Source: Halobacteria archaeon
Lineage (GTDB): Archaea > Halobacteriota > Methanoliparia > Methanoliparales > Methanoliparaceae
Length of the DNA: 10,893 bases
Assembly: GCA_013329575.1 (NCBI GenBank)
Contig: DUJX01000135.1
Location: forward strand, 1 to 10,893
Direction: 5' to 3'
This document shows, piece by piece, positions 6,444 to 10,893 of this stretch; positions within the stretch are counted from its first letter, which is position 1, and each line of letters starts with the position of its first letter. The position numbers were made by a program, and so were the translations under genes. The notes beneath the pieces were generated by a model, which saw only the letters and a list, made by a program, of their open reading frames with translations, was not told where the DNA came from and ran no database searches.

Positions 6444-7094
6444 ATGGAGTTTGAAGAGATAGAGAATAGCATCAAGAATAGCATCAAAACAGTGAAAGAT
6501 TTTAGTGAGTATGTAAAAAGATCGAGAAGATCTTATGGACTTGCATGGGCGGTCTGGGGAATACTCGTCTTTGTAGGTTTTGGACTTATGCATCTATCTT
6601 TATATATCGTACCATGGTATCTGATATCTTATCTCGGAATATTAGGCACTTTTGCAGCGGCTTTTCTGGCAAAAGGATTTATCTCACGTAGAATATCAGA
6701 GAAAATTGGAAGAGCAAGATCTTGGATTGATGTGATCTCTGATAGGGTATGGCTGCTCGCACTTTTGGGTGGTGTCTGTTTCTGTTTTATACCATTTATC
6801 ATCGTTAATAGTATAAATACTGAATTGCTTATGTGTACAATTCTACTCGGTTGGTTTATTGCTGACGGGATTGGTTCGGGTGTCACAGGGATTATTACGG
6901 ATTCAAAAGGAGCGATATTAATTGGAATATTCTCGATACTTGCGGTTGTGCCTTTATCCTTATCGGCACGGCTATTGGAGTACGCTTTTTTAATATTTGG
7001 TATAATAATAGGTGGAGGTAATGCTATTATAGGGTTTTACGATTATAACGTATGGCTAAAAGAAAGAGGCGAGAATATATCAGAGAGCAAATAA
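6444..7094 (+). CDS. six-helix membrane protein of unknown function
   Basis: I do not recognise a named family. The 216-residue product starts with a charged amphipathic N-terminus (1-30). About six hydrophobic segments follow, near 32-54, 57-79, 101-121, 127-150, 156-174 and 178-199, with a short charged tail. The loop at 79-100 (SRRISEKIGRARSWIDVISD) is basic and probably cytoplasmic. There is no signal peptide and no catalytic motif. The next gene, a winged-helix regulator, begins one base after the stop. Pairs of a multipass membrane protein and a regulator of this kind are common in archaea and bacteria, and the regulator usually controls the pair. The coding start contains a 12-bp tandem duplication that gives NSIKNSIK (residues 8-15). 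A transporter or a membrane-stress protein would both be possible. The function is open. Confidence 0.85.
   Translation: MEFEEIENSIKNSIKTVKDFSEYVKRSRRSYGLAWAVWGILVFVGFGLMHLSLYIVPWYLISYLGILGTFAAAFLAKGFISRRISEKIGRARSWIDVISDRVWLLALLGGVCFCFIPFIIVNSINTELLMCTILLGWFIADGIGSGVTGIITDSKGAILIGIFSILAVVPLSLSARLLEYAFLIFGIIIGGGNAIIGFYDYNVWLKERGENISESK
6463..6486. repeat. in-frame 12-bp tandem duplication inside the membrane protein gene
   Basis: AGAATAGCATCA occurs twice without a gap (6463-6474 and 6475-6486). Being a multiple of three, it repeats NSIK in the cytoplasmic N-terminus without breaking the frame. Confidence 0.7.
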
Positions 7095-7095
7095 G

Positions 7096-7410
7096 ATGAC
7101 TGAAGATATTTACAAGGAGATAAGAGATTTAGATAAGGTAATCCATGAGAGAACCCGATTGGCAATACGGACTATATTATATCATCATAAAGAGGTAAAT
7201 TTCAAGTACCTTAAAGAGGCGTTACAAACTACGGATGGAAATCTTGCAACACACCTAAAAACTCTTGAAAATGCAGGGTATATAACGACAATAAAAAGAT
7301 TTAACAGGAGAAAACCAGAAACGATCTATAAAATGTCAGAAAAGGGCAGTGCCACGTACAAAAATTATATAGATTCGTTAGAGGTGATATTTAAGAAAAA
7401 TAAGATATAA
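7096..7410 (+). CDS. ArsR/MarR-like winged-helix transcriptional regulator
   Basis: This 104-residue DNA-binding protein has the layout of the HTH_34 type of winged-helix regulators. LDKVIHERTRLAIRTILYHH (12-31) forms the first helices, and FKYLKEALQTTDGNLATHLKTLENAGYI (36-63) contains the helix-turn-helix. FNRRKPETIYKMSEKG (69-84) is the basic wing, and a C-terminal helix (85-102) probably dimerises. It has no ligand-binding domain and no cysteine cluster for metal. Its start is one base after the stop of the membrane protein gene (TAAGATG), so translation is probably coupled. A likely target is the inverted repeat at 6359-6393 in front of its own operon (inference). The gene converges on the DtxR-like gene, with 56 bp between the stops. 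Confidence 0.9.
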   Translation: MTEDIYKEIRDLDKVIHERTRLAIRTILYHHKEVNFKYLKEALQTTDGNLATHLKTLENAGYITTIKRFNRRKPETIYKMSEKGSATYKNYIDSLEVIFKKNKI

Positions 7411-7466
7411 TCTTCGGATTGATGATCGAACTTATTAGTGCCGAACAGGGAAATATAAACCGATGG

Positions 7467-8102
7467 TCATTGCCCATCACCGATCATAGGCATCGAATCT
7501 AATACCGATAAGAACGTTTTAGAGACCCATTTGTAATCATTACCATTGTAAGGATCTCCCCAAGCATCGATCAAATCTGGATCTTCCTTCTCCGTTAAAG
7601 AGAGTGGTTCATCCTTGTCCACGAGCAATGTTCCTGAATCCATAATGTTTAATGCCTTTTCAGTGATGGTTGCCATAAAAGGCATTCCGCTCATCCTCAT
7701 TCCGGCATCCATGTAGTTTGTCAGAAAATTTTTCCATCCAACATACGTATCTGCATCGTATCTCTCGGGTTCGCCAAAACCGATCAATAAGACGCCGATC
7801 TTTTCATCGGGAATCGATGATGCCGAAACAAACGAAACAACCTGAAATAATAACAAAAAAGATAAGATCGCCATGAAGATCAGACCAACCGGCTTAATCG
7901 TCTCTTGATGTAATTCGTGCTCGATGATACACGCGTCCAGATCTGCTGTCACATCCGATACGCCTATTATCTCTAAAAAAGATCTTATCGCATTATGTCG
8001 ACCCCGTATGTTCCGTCCAATCTCTTCTCCTCGCTGTGTCAGCAGCACGCCATCATATTTTTTATATACAACAAGGCTTTTAGCATCTAATTTCTTTACC
8101 AT
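7467..8102 (-). CDS. DtxR/MntR-like regulator lacking its N-terminus, with membrane segment and unknown domain
   Basis: This 211-residue open frame begins inside the recognition helix of a DtxR/MntR metalloregulator (MVKKLDAKSLVVYKKYDGVLLTQRGEEIG). The missing N-terminus lies upstream in another frame (8103-8226). In frame-corrected numbering the metal ligands of Bacillus subtilis MntR recur at the same positions: D8 and E11 (in the upstream fragment), H77, E102 and H103. Position 99 is Cys, as in DtxR/IdeR, not Glu. After EHELHQETIK the usual last helix is absent. Instead there is a hydrophobic stretch (ORF residues 72-93) ending VSASS, which could be a membrane anchor or an old signal peptide. 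A domain of ~115 residues starting KIGVLLIGFGEPE follows. That opening faintly recalls ferrochelatase-like folds, but I cannot assign it. The ORF may be a chimera, and as it stands it cannot encode a complete DNA-binding domain. Confidence 0.75.
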   Translation of the reverse strand: MVKKLDAKSLVVYKKYDGVLLTQRGEEIGRNIRGRHNAIRSFLEIIGVSDVTADLDACIIEHELHQETIKPVGLIFMAILSFLLLFQVVSFVSASSIPDEKIGVLLIGFGEPERYDADTYVGWKNFLTNYMDAGMRMSGMPFMATITEKALNIMDSGTLLVDKDEPLSLTEKEDPDLIDAWGDPYNGNDYKWVSKTFLSVLDSMPMIGDGQ

Positions 8103-8226
8103 CTCGATGACGCTAGATGGTTTTTACATTCAATGCAAAGGATATATCCTTTATCTTAGCGTATCCCTTCTCTTCTATTTTATCAAATATCGCTTCGAGA
8201 TAATCTTCAGTCCGTCTTGAAAGCAT
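8103..8226 (-). pseudogene. 5' part of the DtxR-like gene, separated by a +1 frameshift
   Basis: From the ATG at 8224-8226 the minus strand encodes MLSRRTEDYLEAIF followed by IEEKGYAKIKDISFALNVK. This is the N-terminal winged helix of a DtxR/MntR protein, with the metal ligands D8 and E11. The frame then reads TI and a TAG at 8113-8115. Dropping one A from the run of five at 8121-8125 turns the sequence into NVKPSSVIEMVKKLDAK, the normal family sequence, and joins it to the 211-residue frame to give 252 residues. The break is therefore a single inserted base in a homopolymer. It could be a real inactivating mutation, a sequencing error, or a site of ribosomal frameshifting. Both halves are otherwise well preserved, which argues that any mutation is recent. 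Confidence 0.85.
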
Positions 8227-8238
8227 GGTATCTATAAT

Positions 8239-8252
8239 TTAGGATAACCTAA
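8239..8252. promoter_or_regulatory. DtxR-like operator box 1
   Basis: TTAGGATAACCTAA is a near-palindrome with TTAGG and CCTAA arms, close to DtxR/IdeR-type boxes. It lies between the TATA box and the start of the DtxR-like gene and would cover the expected transcription start, so binding should repress. Confidence 0.65.
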
Positions 8253-8253
8253 C

Positions 8254-8265
8254 AAATATTTAAAG
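8254..8265 (-). promoter_or_regulatory. TATA box of the DtxR-like gene
   Basis: The minus strand reads CTTTAAATATTT. A start about 26 bases downstream falls near 8233, within ten bases of the ATG at 8226. That indicates a very short or absent leader. It lies between the two DtxR-like boxes. Confidence 0.6.
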
Positions 8266-8266
8266 T

Positions 8267-8280
8267 TTTGGTTAACCTAA
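8267..8280. promoter_or_regulatory. DtxR-like operator box 2
   Basis: TTTGGTTAACCTAA differs by one base from the perfect palindrome TTAGGTTAACCTAA, with a fully symmetric GGTTAACC core. It sits just upstream of the TATA box on the side of the transcription factor B site. Its centre is 28 bp from the centre of box 1. Confidence 0.65.
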
Positions 8281-8304
8281 CTCTAAAAAAGACTGATGAT
8301 TATT

Positions 8305-8336
8305 TAAAAGATCAAAATAAGTAAAAAGAGATTTTT
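8305..8336 (-). terminator. T-rich end of the pilus-like operon
   Basis: About 25 bases after the stop of the charged protein gene, the minus strand reads AAAAAATCTCTTTTTACTTATTTTGATC, with T runs of five and four. This suits archaeal termination and separates this operon from the DtxR-like promoter. Confidence 0.4.
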
Positions 8337-8358
8337 TGGACATTTGCCCACGCTTAGA

Positions 8359-8976
8359 TCATCTCTTCTTTTTTGATTTTTTTCTCTTAACTTTATCTAT
8401 CTCTTTTATAACAGACTTCAGTTCATTCTCCAGATCTTTAGTATCAAAATCAGCCCCTTTCAGATCTCTCATTATGTTATACTCGTCCTTCTTCTCATAT
8501 TTTGATAACTTCTCCAGCTCTTTAAATAATGAACCATCTGAACCTCCACTGCCTCCGCCTACATCAAACGTATTATATTTTCTCGTTGTCTTAACTTTTT
8601 TATCTTTCTGCGTTGCATCCTTTATCTCTTCGATATCCTCATCGCTATCTTCAAGGAACATCTCGTCTATTCCTGCCAGATCATCTTCTAATGCCGATTC
8701 GTCCATTACTCCTTCATCTATAAGCTCTTTCCCGAGCTTGTTTGTCTCATCATCAATATCTGTTTTACTTATTCTTGTTGCTTTATCCGTTGCATCGTCT
8801 TTTTTAGATACTAACTCATCTAATTTTTCGTTAATCTCTCCTTTGGTATTTTTTTTATCTTTTTTAGATTCTGATCCATCGTCTTTATCTTTTTTTCTTG
8901 TAAACAAGTATATCACCACTACTATGGCTATTATAACCACTAATACGATCAACAATATAAGGCTCATTGGTTCCAT
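8359..8976 (-). CDS. single-pass membrane protein with charged cytoplasmic tail, pilus-cluster accessory candidate
   Basis: I do not recognise a family. The 205 residues have one very hydrophobic helix near the N-terminus (about 5-25) followed by RKKDKDD, which predicts a short outside N-terminus and a large cytoplasmic tail. The tail has a lysine/aspartate-rich region (28-70) and a strongly acidic stretch (72-120, with EDSDEDIEEIKD). A flexible glycine/serine linker follows (GGGSGGSDGS, 140-149), then a helical, probably coiled-coil segment (150-195) and a very basic end (KVKRKKSKKKR). AGGAGG at 8985-8990 lies eight bases before the ATG, inside the last codons of the platform gene whose stop is one base upstream, so the genes are translationally coupled. 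From its position behind the ATPase and platform genes it is inferred to work with the secretion machine, perhaps as a scaffold. It has no pilin-type signal motif. Confidence 0.85.
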   Translation of the reverse strand: MEPMSLILLIVLVVIIAIVVVIYLFTRKKDKDDGSESKKDKKNTKGEINEKLDELVSKKDDATDKATRISKTDIDDETNKLGKELIDEGVMDESALEDDLAGIDEMFLEDSDEDIEEIKDATQKDKKVKTTRKYNTFDVGGGSGGSDGSLFKELEKLSKYEKKDEYNIMRDLKGADFDTKDLENELKSVIKEIDKVKRKKSKKKR

Positions 8977-8977
8977 T

Positions 8978-10624
8978 TTAAAATCCTCCTAATCCAGGAC
9001 TAACAGGTAACGAGAAAGTAGGAAGTATCGAACTTAACGCGTATGGTATCAAGAGTAAAGAGACGCCTGCTACTATAAAAAAAATTGAACTGAATATGTA
9101 ATAATCATACAAATTGCCACCTTTGCTTACTTTACACGCAACAATCGACGAAATCGTCAGGATAAACGTGATAGCTATAACATAGTTGTGAAGAAGTGTC
9201 TCAGACAGACCGGTGAACAGACCAAATGTCGTATTGAGTCCTGCTGTCATACCTGATACTCCTGCTATTATACCTGCCAAGTTTAGCAATATCTGGCTTA
9301 TGGCAATGAAAGTCAGAAGCATTGCAATATGCAGAGGTATTGTCAATATTACGAACTGGTTGGATTCTATCTCCTTAGATGATCTTAGCAATACCGATTC
9401 GAGACTGGATGTAGCGACCAGATCTCCTACTCTATCTGGCTTCCCGCCCAACCTTATAGCATCCAAAAATATACCTGCAAATTTATAGAATATATTACTA
9501 CCGCTCTCACCGATAAACCGATTCCATGATATATCCATATCGAGTCCTAACTTGATCCTGTTCTCGAGCCGTATGATACTATCTTTTATGGTTGGAAGAG
9601 ATTTTTTATCGACTTTGGACAACGAATTTGATATAGACTGCCCGGTAGATCCCATAATCCGTCCTAATCCTCGTATAAACGCTGTAAACTCCATATCACG
9701 TCTATTAATCTTTCTATCATCTCTTATTGCCATCAGACCAAGCGGTAAGACTAACACACCAAAAGAGATAAAACCGATCGATTCCGTCAAATACGGAAAA
9801 TCTGTTAATAAAGGAGCGATTGCCTGGATCCTGGGTAGCAGAATAAACGATATTATCAGCGCAATGAATGCGAGGGGAACTAATACCTTCTGCCACTTGA
9901 ATATAAAATTTTGTTCGTCCGACTTGATCGGCAGTGGATGTATCTTAAACTCTTTCGGTGCTGCGTCAAACAATAAAAATATTACAAATCCTGATATCAA
10001 AGCTTCTAAAATTACAGATAGATACAACGCCATATTGATACTAGTCGAAGCATATAACGACGCAGCCAATAACATTATGATAGATATAACGGATGTTGCA
10101 ATAATAAGCGATGTGAACGCATCCATCGCTTTTTTAAGAGTCTCTATATCATTCTCATATTTATCTTTTGTCAAAATTTGAATTGTATCAAGCTCGCTGG
10201 TTAGAAACTCCTCATCCGGTTCTCCAGCCTTTATTGCGTTTCCCAATCGTTCTAATGTTCTTTTAATCGTCTCATCTTTTGTATTCTTTGATTCTATTTC
10301 ACAGGCGGTTGCATAATCATAATTCCAGTCTTGTACAATCCGTGCAATATATTTAATATGTTTCGATGTGTAATATTCTTTTTTATTGCCGGTCCTTTTA
10401 AAGATCTCGTCCCGTGTAAGGTTAGCAGTCGATATGGATGTCATGTATGTCAACATATAGAGAAGGTCGTTTCGGGAGTATTTTTCATAATACCACTCTT
10501 TAATACGGTTGATGAATCCTTTGGCTTTATTAACAACGTTATAGTTCGAATACCGGCTCTCCTCCTCATCTTTATGAGATGGTACATAAGTCCTATCTTC
10601 CGTGTGTTTTTCATTAAAATCCAT
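8978..10624 (-). CDS. FlaJ/TadC-like membrane platform protein of a type IV pilus or archaellum-like system
   Basis: This 548-residue integral membrane protein is the platform on which the secretion ATPase acts to assemble pilin-like filaments. It has the archaeal FlaJ layout. A charged cytoplasmic N-terminus (1-50) is followed by a first helical T2SSF-type domain (about 52-165) and membrane helices near 170-190, 197-219, 247-264 and 283-303. A second T2SSF domain (about 312-420) contains EFTAFIRGLGRIMGS and FLDAIRLGGKPDRVGDLV. More helices lie near 425-455, 480-497 and 508-533. The length matches archaeal FlaJ/TadC-like proteins. The start is one base after the ATPase stop (TAAAATG). No archaellin, FlaH or other fla gene is visible, so an adhesion pilus or a related secretion system is as likely as an archaellum, and no gene symbol is given. 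Confidence 0.9.
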   Translation of the reverse strand: MDFNEKHTEDRTYVPSHKDEEESRYSNYNVVNKAKGFINRIKEWYYEKYSRNDLLYMLTYMTSISTANLTRDEIFKRTGNKKEYYTSKHIKYIARIVQDWNYDYATACEIESKNTKDETIKRTLERLGNAIKAGEPDEEFLTSELDTIQILTKDKYENDIETLKKAMDAFTSLIIATSVISIIMLLAASLYASTSINMALYLSVILEALISGFVIFLLFDAAPKEFKIHPLPIKSDEQNFIFKWQKVLVPLAFIALIISFILLPRIQAIAPLLTDFPYLTESIGFISFGVLVLPLGLMAIRDDRKINRRDMEFTAFIRGLGRIMGSTGQSISNSLSKVDKKSLPTIKDSIIRLENRIKLGLDMDISWNRFIGESGSNIFYKFAGIFLDAIRLGGKPDRVGDLVATSSLESVLLRSSKEIESNQFVILTIPLHIAMLLTFIAISQILLNLAGIIAGVSGMTAGLNTTFGLFTGLSETLLHNYVIAITFILTISSIVACKVSKGGNLYDYYIFSSIFFIVAGVSLLLIPYALSSILPTFSLPVSPGLGGF

Positions 10625-10625
10625 T

Positions 10626-10893
10626 TTACGACACAGATTCCATTTTCAGGATTCCTTCTTTGTATATTCTGGATATTATATGATATAGATCGTAAAAGTT
10701 GGTTATACCTCTCTCATGTATCTTCTCCAGCATCCGTTTCCTCTTCTCCACCTCGTTGTATATGATGTAACCCCGCTCCTCTGGGATACCGAGGTTTCGG
10801 GCAATCTTGCTCTCTAAAAGATAACTGTTGTTTGCAGCCGTAAAGATATGTCTATCCGTGGTAGGATCCCACTGGAACGCTCTTACAAACGAC
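10626..10893 (-). CDS. FlaI/TadA-type secretion ATPase, C-terminal end (cut by right edge)
   Basis: The minus-strand frame read from 10892 gives 88 residues and a TAA at 10626-10628. It opens with FVRAFQWDPTTDRHIF, the VxAFxWDPxTDxxxF segment found near the C-terminus of archaeal type II/IV secretion ATPases. It continues with a helical region (ARNLGIPEERGYIIYNEVEKRKRMLEKIHERGI) and ends NFYDLYHIISRIYKEGIL. The family hydrolyses ATP in a cytoplasmic hexamer to drive filament assembly. The Walker motifs lie outside the window. The platform gene starts one base after its stop, confirming the usual ATPase-platform pair in one operon. The subtype (archaellum, adhesion pilus or other) cannot be decided from this fragment. 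Confidence 0.88.
   Translation of the reverse strand, partial: SFVRAFQWDPTTDRHIFTAANNSYLLESKIARNLGIPEERGYIIYNEVEKRKRMLEKIHERGITNFYDLYHIISRIYKEGILKMESVS

Noticed and set aside
7411..7466. GATGATCG and CGATCAT around the convergent stops as a terminator hairpin
   Set aside because: The arms are about 60 bp apart, short, and not followed by T runs, so pairing is not convincing.
8336..8992. Plus-strand open frame of 218 codons rich in Ser and Phe
   Set aside because: It is the antisense image of the charged membrane protein gene, whose Lys/Asp/Glu codons read as Phe/Ser/Leu on the other strand. The minus-strand gene has a Shine-Dalgarno site and operon context.
9552..10181. Plus-strand open frame of 209 codons
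   Set aside because: It lies wholly antisense to the FlaJ-like gene, which has clear domains and membrane helices.
10331..10765. Plus-strand open frame of 144 codons spanning the ATPase/platform junction
   Set aside because: It is antisense to both recognised genes and has no convincing start signal.
1..10893. CRISPR array, transposase or prophage elements
   Set aside because: No regularly spaced repeats, no insertion-sequence ends and no recognisable mobile or phage proteins were seen on either strand.

Overview
The window is AT-rich chromosomal DNA from an archaeon, most likely a euryarchaeote. It carries a class I lysyl-tRNA synthetase, an archaeal-type aspartyl-tRNA synthetase, a stand-alone PUA protein of archaeal type, a FlaI/FlaJ-like ATPase and membrane-platform pair, TATA-type promoters set for leaderless mRNAs, and a tRNA gene without an encoded CCA. 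I cannot place it more precisely. A methanogen- or ANME-related lineage is only a guess.

Layout, left to right. (1) The 3' end of hisG (+) enters from the left and converges on lysS (-). (2) A tRNA-Asn gene (-) sits behind lysS. (3) A tight minus-strand operon runs moaC > hisD > aspS > small winged-helix gene and points at the tRNA-Asn gene; the first two junctions are 4-base ATGA overlaps. (4) A PUA-domain gene (+) is divergent from moaC. The 53-bp gap between them is centred on one palindromic TATA-like element. (5) A two-gene plus-strand unit encodes a six-helix membrane protein and a winged-helix regulator, with an inverted-repeat operator candidate next to its TATA box. (6) A DtxR/MntR-type metalloregulator (-) is broken by a one-base frameshift. 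Its C-terminus is replaced by a transmembrane or signal segment and an unknown domain, and two DtxR-like palindromes flank its TATA box. (7) A minus-strand type IV pilus/archaellum-like secretion cluster enters from the right edge: the end of a FlaI/TadA-like ATPase, a FlaJ/TadC-like platform protein, and a single-pass charged protein with no recognised family.

How the parts fit together. The aspartyl-tRNA synthetase has the His/Pro pair associated with the non-discriminating type, and tRNA-Asn lies just downstream. This suggests that asparaginyl-tRNA is made by misacylation with Asp followed by amidation. HisG and HisD belong to histidine synthesis but sit in separate transcription units. 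MoaC makes the molybdopterin (or tungstopterin) precursor. The most unusual locus is the frameshifted, membrane-linked DtxR-like gene, which still keeps a well-formed metal-responsive promoter. No CRISPR array, insertion sequence or phage gene was seen. No gene-free stretch exceeds 300 bases.
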